39,904 nt of DNA, taken from contig CAMWNK010000013.1 in NCBI GenBank assembly GCA_947175555.1, positions 1 to 39,904 of the forward strand. Direction: 5' to 3'. A program made the position numbers and the translations under genes. This document shows, piece after piece, positions 32,056-39,904 of the stretch. The notes under the pieces are model-generated. The model ran no database searches. It was given only the letters and a program-made list of their open reading frames with translations, and had not been told where the DNA came from. Origin of the DNA: an uncultured Clostridia bacterium (GTDB lineage: Bacteria; Bacillota; Clostridia; Christensenellales; UBA3700). Each line of letters begins with the position of its first letter. The stretch's first letter is position 1.

Positions 32056-33058
32056 TTGAAAAACTCCTCTTCAACATTATCAAGAACACTACGCCGCCTA
32101 TAATTGTCGTAATGATTCCCACCGGCATAGAAAACGGCTGATTGATAACGCATCTTCCTAAAAAGTCTGCCGTAAGCACAATAAGCGCGCCTGCAATAGC
32201 CGATAGCGGAATAAGATGCTTGTGATTGCTTCCGAGTAACTTCCTCGCTATTAGCGGCGCAAGCAATCCCACAAAAGCCGTAATCCCGAGATATTTAGTT
32301 GCAACCGAACACAATAGCACAGCTATCGCTATCAATGTGAACTTCATCCTCGTAACATTCATGCCCAGTCCGCTTGCAATCTTGTCTCCGAGCGCGAGCA
32401 CATTGCACTTGGGTATCAAAATTATTGAGCACAACAATCCCACTCCCGTAAAAATCGCCGTTGCGATAATCTCTTGTCCTGTCGGAATACCCAAGCTGCC
32501 CGTAAGAGCCATTAGCTTAGCCGAAGCATTAATACCGCTCATTAGACACAGCGTAAGGATTACTATCATTAAAAGCGCATTGACGGCTGCGCCTACTAAA
32601 ATAATTCTGTTAGATTTAAGCCCGTGATTCCAAGCAATAAACATAATTCCGCAAAACACTATCAATCCAAAAGCAGCGGCAATGAGCGGCGAAAAAAGCA
32701 ATCCTATGCCACTCATAAACATACCGCATATCAAATGCGCAAGATAAGTTGCAGATGATACGCCTACAATACTCGCATCGGCAAGCTCATTCCTCGTAGC
32801 AGACTGCAACAGCACGCCCGCTACGGCAAGACAAGCCCCCGTAAGCATTGCTATTACAGTCCTTGGCGCGCGTACGTCAAGCAACCTGTTTACCACAATA
32901 TTGCGTCCGTCGAATATGCCGACAAACATTTGATTAAAATTCACCTTTGCAGACGAGTTGCCTATCCATACCGATAAAAAAGCAATAATCAACGTCGCCA
33001 AAATAAAAGCGGAATACACTGCTACCGCTTTTATTATTTTCGCCTTGCGCTTGCTCAT
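32036..33058 (-). CDS. FecCD-type ABC permease
   Basis: A 340-residue BtuC/FecCD permease with about ten hydrophobic spans. Conserved stretches: RAPRTVIAMLTGACLAVAGVLLQSATRNELADASIVGVSS, LALGDKIASGLGMNV, AFVGLLAPLIARKLLGSNHKHLIPLSAIAGALIVLTADFLGR and E/Q-PFSMPVGIITTIIGGVVFLIML. It overlaps the binding-protein stop by 4 bases (ATGA) and the ATPase start by 20. Presumed to act as a homodimer. Confidence 0.95.
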   Translation of the reverse strand: MSKRKAKIIKAVAVYSAFILATLIIAFLSVWIGNSSAKVNFNQMFVGIFDGRNIVVNRLLDVRAPRTVIAMLTGACLAVAGVLLQSATRNELADASIVGVSSATYLAHLICGMFMSGIGLLFSPLIAAAFGLIVFCGIMFIAWNHGLKSNRIILVGAAVNALLMIVILTLCLMSGINASAKLMALTGSLGIPTGQEIIATAIFTGVGLLCSIILIPKCNVLALGDKIASGLGMNVTRMKFTLIAIAVLLCSVATKYLGITAFVGLLAPLIARKLLGSNHKHLIPLSAIAGALIVLTADFLGRCVINQPFSMPVGIITTIIGGVVFLIMLKRSFSNGHQSR

Positions 33059-33984
33059 ATGCTTGCCTCTATATTACCTTCGAAAATATCGAGAATATAT
33101 TGCATGGAGTCTACATAATCAAAGCTGCATATCACGTTGACAACATCGCTTGGCAGATAATAGACATTTCCGTTGATTACCGCGTCCATAAAGCTGTATG
33201 GCGCGGTATCCCATATGCCGTCATACATATTCCACATCTTTTCGGGAGAGCCATGAGCGATGCAAAAGATATAATCGGGATTGGCGTCTATCATCGGATC
33301 CCAATCGTTGGGCTTGAACATTCCGCGTTTTTCACTCTCATATGCCTCTACAGCTACATTTGTGGCGCCCATGTATGTAATAAGGCTACCGCCGAACATT
33401 CTGTTGGTCTCGACGGATATGCTGTCCGAGGCAGTCCCGAGCGGCGCGCCGAATAATATCATTACGCGAGGCTTGTTTTCCATAGCGTCGATTTTATCCT
33501 TAATGCTTCTCTCCTTTGCTTCAAGCTCGACTAAGATGTTCTGTGCCTTATCTTGTTTGTCAAAGTAATCTCCCAGCCTTACTATACTCGCCTTCAAGCC
33601 TTCGATGCTATTGTAATCCAGCAGCATGGGCTCTACTCCCACGCCCTGCAAACTTGCTTTAATATTCCCAAACGCCTCTTCTGTCGCATCCGACATGATA
33701 AATTCACTGGGATTCAACAGACTGATATCTTCGTATTTAGGAGACATTGCAATGCCGATTTTAGGATACTTAACGTCATCTGCATACTTTTCGTCCACGC
33801 TTGCTCCGTCATTAGAAACAGCAATTACATCTACACCCAGCCTATCGAGTATCTCAAGCGTTACCGCGTCTCCCGCTATAACTCTCGTCCCCTTGTTCGG
33901 CTTATCCATACCCGCCCTGTCGCAACCGCAAACTGCCACTGCAACCAACAATATACTCAACAAAATAACTAATGCTTTTTTCAT
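33055..33984 (-). CDS. IsdE-like haem-binding lipoprotein of an ABC importer
   Basis: A 309-residue substrate-binding protein. The start is ATG 33984 (MKKALVIL); the frame runs further upstream through the end of the previous gene. Signal peptide 1-20 ends in a lipobox-like VCGC with Cys 21 lipidated. The mature part follows the IsdE pattern: RVIAGDAVTLEILDRLGVDVIAVS, YPKIGIAMSPKYEDISLLNPSEFIMS, LGDYFDKQDKAQNILVELEAKER, PRVMILFGAPLG. IsdE passes haem from NEAT proteins to the permease. The iron ligands cannot be confirmed by eye. The start codon overlaps the preceding stop (ATGA), so translation is coupled to the anchor-encoding frame upstream. Confidence 0.88.
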   Translation of the reverse strand: MKKALVILLSILLVAVAVCGCDRAGMDKPNKGTRVIAGDAVTLEILDRLGVDVIAVSNDGASVDEKYADDVKYPKIGIAMSPKYEDISLLNPSEFIMSDATEEAFGNIKASLQGVGVEPMLLDYNSIEGLKASIVRLGDYFDKQDKAQNILVELEAKERSIKDKIDAMENKPRVMILFGAPLGTASDSISVETNRMFGGSLITYMGATNVAVEAYESEKRGMFKPNDWDPMIDANPDYIFCIAHGSPEKMWNMYDGIWDTAPYSFMDAVINGNVYYLPSDVVNVICSFDYVDSMQYILDIFEGNIEASI

Positions 33985-34163
33985 GTCCTTGACCTCACAA
34001 CCAACAATGCGACAACAACTCCCGCCGCCATCAATACAGTCGCGCCCGAAACGCAAACTGCAATTATCCACTTTTTAGAGCTGTTGTCATTATTCTTATC
34101 GTCTACAATCTGCTCGTCATCCCCATCGCCCACACTCGTGTTCACATCAGGCTGAGTCGGCAC
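33981..34163 (-). pseudogene. Detached C-terminal anchor of the NEAT-like protein (after an in-frame UGA)
   Basis: Frame-continuous with 34170-35660: the codon at 34172-34170 is TGA, and the frame then continues for 62 more residues. They form an acidic linker (SVGDGDDEQIVDDKNNDN), a membrane span (WIIAVCVSGATVLMAAGVVV and following residues) and a short basic tail (RSRT). This is exactly a surface-protein anchor. If UGA is read through or is an error, the full product is 559 residues. If not, the ectodomain is released. Reinitiation at GTG 34163 is possible but poorly supported. The stop overlaps the isdE start. Confidence 0.7.
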
Positions 34164-34169
34164 AACTTC

Positions 34170-35660
34170 TCAGATCCTGCCGATAGTAACCTGTCTTTCA
34201 AATACTGTCTTAGAGGGATTACCCGCGCTGGTCGTATAGCTGTCGCTTGTGGCGATATATACGATATAATAAGTTCCTGTCTTATCAGGCGTAAAGGAGT
34301 TGTTTACTACTTCCACCGACTCTCTCTCATCACCGCTGTAGTATACGCTTATCTCGACAGAGCACTCCTCCTCGCCAAGACGAGCTACTACAGATGGTAT
34401 CTCTACTGCAGTGCCCAATATCCTGATAATAACCGAGCTGTCCGCATCGATCACCGGAACATACAGTGCGGGACGCTCCCCTTCATTCGACACTTCGCTT
34501 GATACGCAATAAGCATTGTCAATATCTGCCTTTATCGTAAAATCAACGTCTCTCGACATCGGTCCGATATACATCGATACGGCGATTTCGCTTTTTAATG
34601 TCGCCTCATCCATAGTTACCACATATTCGCGAATATTCTGTGCTCCTACAGCCTCTTCCCTGACTATGAGATTACCCAGCGCCTTACCGCCCGCAGTCAT
34701 CTTAAGGTTAAACATATAATTTGCCGCCGTCTGAGTAAAGTGCATATAGTACAGATTGCTGATTTTTTCTATCTGTATGCGACTGCTGCATGAAGATGCT
34801 ATCATGCCTTTACCGGTATCCGATGTGCCGCCTACGATAAAATTGCATTCATATATCCCGTCGGCATTCTCCGTAGGATTGCTGCGTTCGCTATAGACGT
34901 TGATTACTCTCACCAGACTCTGACTACCGCGAATAAATACTACGCCGTCAGCTTGGACTGTCTCGGGCGTAGCATATTTAGCCTCGTACCTTCCTGCTCG
35001 TTCGGGCGTAAATGCAAGCGCGCCGTCCAACTCGATAATCTCCCCCTCATCATCTCCATCTGCAAAATAAGTGAGTGTGAATATAGGCTCAATGGCAATT
35101 ATGACGTTTTTACTTGCGTCGTTTTTATACTTATACTGAATTTTAGTTGTAGGGACTGTTAATTGTTCGCCCACAAAGCCTACAGCGTCCGAGCTTGCCC
35201 ACGCCGTGCGGTTGGAAAACTGAAGCCCTGCATAAATCGTGTAGACAAGCTCTGTCGTCTTATCTCCCGACTGAGCGGAAAAAGTAACGACGTACATGGC
35301 GACCTTATTTTCATCGCCGCTGTTGGCGTCCCCGACGACAAGCACTCTATCCTGAGGCAATTCATATATCTCCCAGCCGTCTGCGTCAAGATACTTTACA
35401 GTCGTAACAGCTTCCACTCTGCGACCGTTGACAATAGCAATCGGATTGGGGATAGTCAGTCTCGTACCGTATGCGCAATCTATCTCCGTGGCCATGCCTT
35501 CATCGGAAAATGCCGCGTCAAGACTGATTATCGGCGCGATATCTTCTTGTGCGTATGCTTTAGAAACACCTGCAAAGGGAATCAATAAAAAACATAAAAC
35601 CACCGCCACGATAGCGACAGCAATTTTTTTGACAGTAGATAAAATAGCTTTTGACTTCAT
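34170..35660 (-). CDS. NEAT-like haem-binding surface protein, ends at a premature UGA
   Basis: A 496-residue secreted protein with a signal peptide (1-37, ending AYA-QE). Residues about 267-378 look like a NEAT domain (DGIYECNFIVGG, SSRIQIEKISNLYYMHFTQ, MFNLKMTAGGKALGNLIV). Flanking beta-rich regions (75-250 and 400-496) resemble Ig-like or sugar/protein-binding folds (FTPDKTGTYYIVYIATSD). ATG 35660 has GGAGTGA upstream. The frame stops with TGA at 34172-34170, yet the anchor sequence continues in the same frame (33981-34169). The NEAT call is by pattern only; the haem-binding Tyr motif was not securely placed. Downstream of the lipoprotein, upstream of IsdE. Confidence 0.75.
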   Translation of the reverse strand: MKSKAILSTVKKIAVAIVAVVLCFLLIPFAGVSKAYAQEDIAPIISLDAAFSDEGMATEIDCAYGTRLTIPNPIAIVNGRRVEAVTTVKYLDADGWEIYELPQDRVLVVGDANSGDENKVAMYVVTFSAQSGDKTTELVYTIYAGLQFSNRTAWASSDAVGFVGEQLTVPTTKIQYKYKNDASKNVIIAIEPIFTLTYFADGDDEGEIIELDGALAFTPERAGRYEAKYATPETVQADGVVFIRGSQSLVRVINVYSERSNPTENADGIYECNFIVGGTSDTGKGMIASSCSSRIQIEKISNLYYMHFTQTAANYMFNLKMTAGGKALGNLIVREEAVGAQNIREYVVTMDEATLKSEIAVSMYIGPMSRDVDFTIKADIDNAYCVSSEVSNEGERPALYVPVIDADSSVIIRILGTAVEIPSVVARLGEEECSVEISVYYSGDERESVEVVNNSFTPDKTGTYYIVYIATSDSYTTSAGNPSKTVFERQVTIGRI

Positions 35661-35685
35661 TATTCACTCCGATTAACGCAACATA

Positions 35686-35711
35686 GACTGTCCCAAACAT
35701 AAGGGACAGTC
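35686..35711. repeat. Intercistronic hairpin in the haem operon
   Basis: GACTGTCCC (35686-35694) pairs with GGGACAGTC (35703-35711) around an 8-base loop. No T tract follows on the minus strand, so it is more likely an RNA processing or stability element between the two NEAT-like genes than a strong terminator. Confidence 0.7.
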
Positions 35712-35740
35712 CATGCAGATTTCAATTAAAATCAATACTT

Positions 35741-38431
35741 TCACTCTGCCGCAGGTTGATTGACAATGATTTTTGATATAGCATTGAGTGTAACGCTCCA
35801 GCTATAGCCAAATGCACTGCCGTCGCCCGCGACCTTACCGCAAGTGATATTCAAGCACAGGTACAGAGTCTCATCACCTGCCACCGCGTAGGTATGACCG
35901 CTTCTATCCGTTTGCGTAGCAACGTCCCACATGGTATAGCTTGTATTAAGTCCATTACGGCCGAAAGACTTGCACACCATATTAGCTGCCACTTGCTTTC
36001 CGTCGATTTTCACGGTCGGCGCAATAAAGTAAGCATTCTCGCCCTTCTCAACAGACTGCGCTGCAGTTATATCGCCTATATCCAATTTACCGTTGACGGC
36101 AATATAGACATATCTGCATTGGTCAGCCGTAGTATTGAGATATCTTCCCGTATATGTAATGACTATAAGATAAGCGTCGTTGTCTACGGTAATGCTTGCT
36201 CCGTTCTGATATCCGCTGATTAAGCTGCGGGTTGTAGCCGTATACACATAGGCGGTAACCGCAACTGTTTTTTCTTCTCCGCCGACCTTGTAGGTATACT
36301 CGGGAACATTGATTGTATCGCCGGCATTAGCTCTAATCAACACGCCGTTATCCTCTACGTCTACGCCGCTATTATCTCCTTGAGCAAGTCCCCATTCTAT
36401 CTCCAGTTCTTGTACGGTGATGTTTATAATATAGCGCACATCCTCGCCGTATTGGTCCTTAACGCTCATTTCAACGCGGTAATACTTGTATGCAGAAGAT
36501 CCGGTCAGCGACTTAACTTTGCCGCTTAAAAATCCGCTCAGATCAGACGCGTCTATCCACTCGACTTTATCTGCCGAAGCATACAGTCTATATCCTGCAC
36601 CGGGGGCAAGAGTGCCGTCTCCGCTGCTGTCCTCTTTCATCAAGCTGAACTCGAATCCGTCAACTGTTATCGATGCTTCAGGGACATCGTAAGATTCGCC
36701 TACCCTCCACATAATATACATTTCGTTGTCTTGATTGAATGACTTTCCAATCAACCAATCCACATTGGTAAGTTGCAATGAAATATCTTTATTATCAGAC
36801 TCAGCGTTGGTAATCAACACGTTTTGCCTGCTGCCTGTGTTGTAGCTATTGCCCTGTCCGAGCTTGTATGTTACGCGTACGGCATCGCTGAGAATATCCT
36901 GCGATAAATCAGCGTTATAGATTACGTACTCTACATCGGCATATACTTCTCCGCTGACTTCATCGATATAAGGAACAGCTCTGCTCGTAAACGAAAGTAT
37001 CTGTCTATCTGCGATATCGCTATCGAGTCCGCCCTGCCATACAAAGTTCAATTGCCAAGTTTCTTCAAGCGCATCGGCTGTCGATACAACATTGCCGATT
37101 GCTTTCGTTGTCCACTTGAGTTCACTTCCCGAGGGCTTAGCAGGAAGAGAGACATCATCCGTTTTAATAAGCGTAGCGGTATCAACGTATAATAGAGTTT
37201 CGCTCGACGCCATTGCCATAGCTTCAAGCATAAATCCCGTAACCGTACCCGTTACGACATAACTGTCTCTCCAATCGGTTACATCCCATGAATAGGTATA
37301 CGTACCGCTCTGCGCGTCAAACCAAGTATCTACTGCAACGAGATCTTTTTTCGTAAATTCGCTATTAAACTTACCGTCGTCATTCCAAACATCGGACACC
37401 GGAGTAATAAACTCATATGCGGTATACGTTGCCATCATATTAAAGTAAGCCTCTTTACCATAAGGCAGTCCTGTCATCCCCATATATGCTTGGAACGTCT
37501 TGTACATTTTCATCTTGCCGTTGCTTACGACAATATAAGCGCGTACGTCGTTGAAGTTTTCGTTCATGCTCACTACGCCGTTGCCGACGCCGAGAGCGTG
37601 GGTATCTACGGTATAAATTCCGTCTTCGAGCTTATCGTTCTGCACAGCGTAAGCCTTATAAGTTATATCGGAAAAGTTTATTGTAACGTTATACGTTGCA
37701 CAATCGACTACCATATACATGTTACCGCCTGACTCAACTTCTTTTACCGAAATAGTCGCGCTGCTACTGTCATCGTCAAGCGGCAGGCGCAACTGCCTGC
37801 GTCCTTCGGCATTTGCCATATCCATAGAATTGATACGCGCATCGCCCGTATAGACGGAGAGCGGCATACCCTTGTAAGTAACCTTATATCTCATACCCTC
37901 TTGGAAAAAGCCGAAGTCCTCGCTACCGTATACCACCAGGTCAAGATACCTCTTACCGTTGATTATTGATATGACCGACTCTTCTTTAGAAAGATTGGTC
38001 TCAAACGTAGGCGCAAATCCGTCGGGTGCGCTGTCAAGAATAATAGAGTCTGTAACCTTGACGTCAAAGTTTGCGCCATAGACGCCGTCCCTAGTCAAAT
38101 CAAGCGCTTCCCACTTAGCGTAAACAGTCAAATCGCTCTTAACCGACAGGTATTTGAGCGTCGTACCGTTTGCAACATCGTTGAATGTATTGTTGTCAAA
38201 ATACCAGCCGCAGAATGCGTAATTAGTCTTAGTAGAAGCAGGAAGCGTAACAGCCTTGCCCTCTTCCAAAGTAATAGAATCCACACTGCTGCCGCCGTTG
38301 GAATTGAACGACAACGTATAAGTAGTAGGCGTATCGTCGCCCTTTTTGCAGGCGGCGAGACCTAACGACGCTGCCGATACAATCAAACAGATAAGCGCTA
38401 TCAAGAGTGTCTTCTTGAATCCTTTTGCCAT
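35741..38431 (-). CDS. Large lipoprotein with InlB-type repeat and NEAT-like domains
   Basis: An 896-residue lipoprotein. The lipobox LAAC places the lipidated Cys at 28. Residues 38-108 form a Listeria-Bacteroides (Flg_new/InlB B) repeat (YTLSFNSNGGSSVDSITLEEG ... LTVYAKWE). NEAT-like region 1 (about 115-255) begins DGVYGANFDV and has ISIINGKRYLDLVVYG; NEAT-like region 2 (about 268-425) begins EDGIYTVDTHAL and has VRAYIVVSNGKMKMYKTF. Residues 440-896 contain further beta-rich modules. ATG 38431 follows AGGAGA. First gene of the presumed haem-uptake operon and the likely outermost receptor. NEAT assignment is by pattern and context. Confidence 0.78.
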   Translation of the reverse strand: MAKGFKKTLLIALICLIVSAASLGLAACKKGDDTPTTYTLSFNSNGGSSVDSITLEEGKAVTLPASTKTNYAFCGWYFDNNTFNDVANGTTLKYLSVKSDLTVYAKWEALDLTRDGVYGANFDVKVTDSIILDSAPDGFAPTFETNLSKEESVISIINGKRYLDLVVYGSEDFGFFQEGMRYKVTYKGMPLSVYTGDARINSMDMANAEGRRQLRLPLDDDSSSATISVKEVESGGNMYMVVDCATYNVTINFSDITYKAYAVQNDKLEDGIYTVDTHALGVGNGVVSMNENFNDVRAYIVVSNGKMKMYKTFQAYMGMTGLPYGKEAYFNMMATYTAYEFITPVSDVWNDDGKFNSEFTKKDLVAVDTWFDAQSGTYTYSWDVTDWRDSYVVTGTVTGFMLEAMAMASSETLLYVDTATLIKTDDVSLPAKPSGSELKWTTKAIGNVVSTADALEETWQLNFVWQGGLDSDIADRQILSFTSRAVPYIDEVSGEVYADVEYVIYNADLSQDILSDAVRVTYKLGQGNSYNTGSRQNVLITNAESDNKDISLQLTNVDWLIGKSFNQDNEMYIMWRVGESYDVPEASITVDGFEFSLMKEDSSGDGTLAPGAGYRLYASADKVEWIDASDLSGFLSGKVKSLTGSSAYKYYRVEMSVKDQYGEDVRYIINITVQELEIEWGLAQGDNSGVDVEDNGVLIRANAGDTINVPEYTYKVGGEEKTVAVTAYVYTATTRSLISGYQNGASITVDNDAYLIVITYTGRYLNTTADQCRYVYIAVNGKLDIGDITAAQSVEKGENAYFIAPTVKIDGKQVAANMVCKSFGRNGLNTSYTMWDVATQTDRSGHTYAVAGDETLYLCLNITCGKVAGDGSAFGYSWSVTLNAISKIIVNQPAAE

Positions 38432-38525
38432 AATATATCTCCTATAATAAATTTTATTTACTCAGTTTAAGCCGACCTCAAAAGATACAGCGGACTTGTA
38501 TTGCTTATTCGGCTTTTTGCCATAT
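38432..38525 (-). promoter_or_regulatory. Structured leader of the haem-uptake operon
   Basis: Between the palindrome array and the lipoprotein gene, AAGCCGA (38469-38475) pairs with TCGGCTT (38509-38515), and ATACA (38485-38489) with TGTAT (38497-38501) inside it. If transcription begins in the array, this is a 5'-leader fold ahead of AGGAGA. No unambiguous -35/-10 pair was found. Confidence 0.45.
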
Positions 38526-38660
38526 TTGGTTAGCCTATGCTAACTACGACTTATTATTTAATCGGTCATTTGACCGATTACTTGGTTAGCCTATGCTAAC
38601 TACTTCATATTTTTTTGTCGGCCGATTCGCCGACATGCGGTTAGCACATGCTAACCGCAT
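38526..38660. promoter_or_regulatory. 56-bp tandem repeats of alternating palindromes (candidate operators)
   Basis: Units start at 38526, 38582 and 38638 (third one partial). Each starts with palindrome A, GGTTAGCctatGCTAAC, at 38528, 38584 and (as GGTTAGCacatGCTAACC) 38639. Palindrome B follows: TAATCGGTCatttGACCGATTA (38559-38580) in unit 1, GTCGGCcgattcGCCGAC (38617-38634) in unit 2. The third A palindrome has 11-base arms (38635-38645/38650-38660). Units 1 and 2 share their first 22 bases exactly. GGTTAG arms recall DtxR/IdeR boxes, though the spacing is wider than in the classical site. Confidence 0.75.
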
Positions 38661-38688
38661 ATAATTATTGCAAATTTATTCCACGGCG

Positions 38689-39904
38689 TCAAGCATTAGA
38701 TGCGTTAAAATCAGAATTTTTTAAGATTTTTTCAAAGAAGTATCTATGCGCTAATTCCTTACCGCCCTGCTCTTTTATTACGCCGTCCTCTATTACCGCC
38801 GCTCTGTCGCACAATGCTTCAGCGCAGCGCATATCGTGAGTAATGGTAATCATTGTGTTTCCGCTTCTGTCATGCAACTTATCAAGTATCTTAACAAGCT
38901 CGCACAAGCCTTTATAGTCCTGCCCTACGGTGGGCTCGTCCAACAATAATACTTTTGGATTGCCTGCGGCAACGGCAGCTATTGAAACTCTGCGCTTTTG
39001 CCCTTCGGAGAGCGACTGGGGATGACGCTTTATCAAGTGCTCTAAGCCGAAAAGTTTTATCATTTCTTGCGCGTACTCTTTGCTCACAGCGTTAAAAGCA
39101 ATTTCCTCCTCAACTGTAGGCATAAATAATTGATAGTTAGGATTTTGGTATACCACGCCTACACTCTTAAACCACCTCTTACCTCTTTTACGCTTACCCA
39201 GCTTTGGATTGAGCGTCTGCTCGATAGCGCCGCGCGACGGCTTATACAGTCCGGCTATCAACCTCAGCAGCGTCGTTTTGCCGCAACCGTTTTCTCCAAG
39301 CAACAGGAGCCTCTCCCCTTCATATACTTGCATGCTGATATCCTTCAATATCTCTCGCTTTTTTACCGAAAAAGCTACGTTCTTTATATCGAAGATTTTT
39401 CTACCCACAGCATGATCGTCAGTCTCGTCTACGATAGTTACCGTCTGCGATATCAGATACTCTTGCTTATTTTCTACCCTTGTTACAATTCCGGCTTGTA
39501 TATTCCATACAGAATCAACATAAGGCATTACCATATCGAGGCGGTGCTCCACAACCAACACGGCATAACCTGCTTTAGCCAGCCTTCTCAGAGTATCCAT
39601 TAACAATTCCGCACTCTGCGTATCGAGGTTGGCAAGCGGCTCGTCGAGTATCAGTATCCTCTGCCCCGTAGCGAGAGCCGACGCAGTAATAAGCCTTTGC
39701 TTCTGACCACCGGAGAGAGAACGCGTTTGAGCGGTCTTATCCAACTCCACTATCGTGCATACTCTGTCAATCTGCTCGCCTATTTTATCTGCCGCAACGG
39801 CAAAGTTTTCACAGCCGAACGATATTTCATCCTCAACAATCTTATGGATTATCTGACTGTCGGCATTTTGCAAAACGACGCCCACCTTGCGACAGACATG
39901 CGAC
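38689..39904 (-). CDS. ECF-type transporter protein with two fused ATPase domains, 5' end outside window
   Basis: At least 404 residues, open at the right edge. The N-terminal ATPase domain begins before its Q-loop (VGVVLQNADSQI); its Walker A lies outside the window, while the signature LSGGQKQRL and Walker B ILILDEPLANLD are present. The second domain is complete: GENGCGKTTLLRLIAG, VVYQNPNYQLF, LSEGQKRRVSIAAVAAG, KVLLLDEPTVGQD. VLQNAD/VYQNPN Q-loops and the duplicated layout are typical of EcfA1-EcfA2 fusions (YkoD-like) that drive vitamin or metal uptake. The GTG at 39885 is internal, not a start. Substrate unknown; the haem operon follows on the same strand. Confidence 0.93.
   Translation of the reverse strand, partial: SHVCRKVGVVLQNADSQIIHKIVEDEISFGCENFAVAADKIGEQIDRVCTIVELDKTAQTRSLSGGQKQRLITASALATGQRILILDEPLANLDTQSAELLMDTLRRLAKAGYAVLVVEHRLDMVMPYVDSVWNIQAGIVTRVENKQEYLISQTVTIVDETDDHAVGRKIFDIKNVAFSVKKREILKDISMQVYEGERLLLLGENGCGKTTLLRLIAGLYKPSRGAIEQTLNPKLGKRKRGKRWFKSVGVVYQNPNYQLFMPTVEEEIAFNAVSKEYAQEMIKLFGLEHLIKRHPQSLSEGQKRRVSIAAVAAGNPKVLLLDEPTVGQDYKGLCELVKILDKLHDRSGNTMITITHDMRCAEALCDRAAVIEDGVIKEQGGKELAHRYFFEKILKNSDFNASNA

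Overview
The window looks like a chromosomal segment from an anaerobic, Gram-positive (Bacillota, Clostridia-like), probably uncultivated gut-type organism. Evidence: a long Bacillus-type SRP RNA with an Alu domain, SepF and DivIVA-type division proteins, RqcH, a tig-clpP-clpX-engB block, GerW (YtfJ), DUF2953 and PdaB-type sporulation-family proteins, a biotin-dependent Na+ pump, and NEAT-like/IsdE-like haem-uptake genes, which are typical of monoderm bacteria. No tRNA, rRNA, CRISPR array or intact transposase gene was seen.

Layout. 1-191: 5' part of a metallophosphoesterase gene. 351-998: uncharacterised Cys-rich protein. 1184-5072: engB, clpX, clpP and tig (protein quality control), divergent from rqcH (5184-6905). 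6983-9824: yggS-sepF-lspA-rluD operon with overlapping genes. 10083-11591: tandem-OB SSB-like protein and a PdaB-like deacetylase. 11813-12952: SRP RNA and a NYN/OST-HTH protein. 12959-14504: membrane-anchored SPOR-like protein and dCMP deaminase. 14644-16665: groES-groEL behind a variant CIRCE operator. 16666-17874: a 1.2 kb gene-free island of repeats and hairpins. 17875-20719: DivIVA-like protein, lgt and a divergent galactokinase, facing galT (20909-22441). 22745-27904: five-gene carboxyltransferase/BCCP/OadB/OadG operon. 28175-30926: overlapping DUF2953-gerW-dacA-rluB operon. 31279-38431: haem-type ABC transporter with two NEAT-like surface proteins. 38689-39904: double-ATPase ECF-type protein, cut by the window edge.

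How the genes work together. The 22745-27904 operon supplies a 12S-type and a 5S-type carboxyltransferase, a small biotin carrier and the OadB/OadG membrane parts. This is enough for a transcarboxylase-like cycle or a Na+-pumping decarboxylase. The 38431-31279 operon reads as a haem relay: lipid-anchored NEAT-like receptor, second NEAT-like surface protein, IsdE-like lipoprotein, FecCD permease, FecE ATPase. It lies behind a 56-bp tandem repeat of alternating palindromes.

Most unusual points: the hairpin ladder with a constant ATATCAC linker and its associated inverted-repeat element (17386-17860); covarying repeat units in the same island; an in-frame UGA that separates a NEAT-like ectodomain from its membrane anchor; the palindrome array upstream of the haem operon; and promoters placed so close to the rqcH and yggS start codons that leaderless mRNAs are predicted. 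All functional calls rest on reading motifs by eye; no database search was run.
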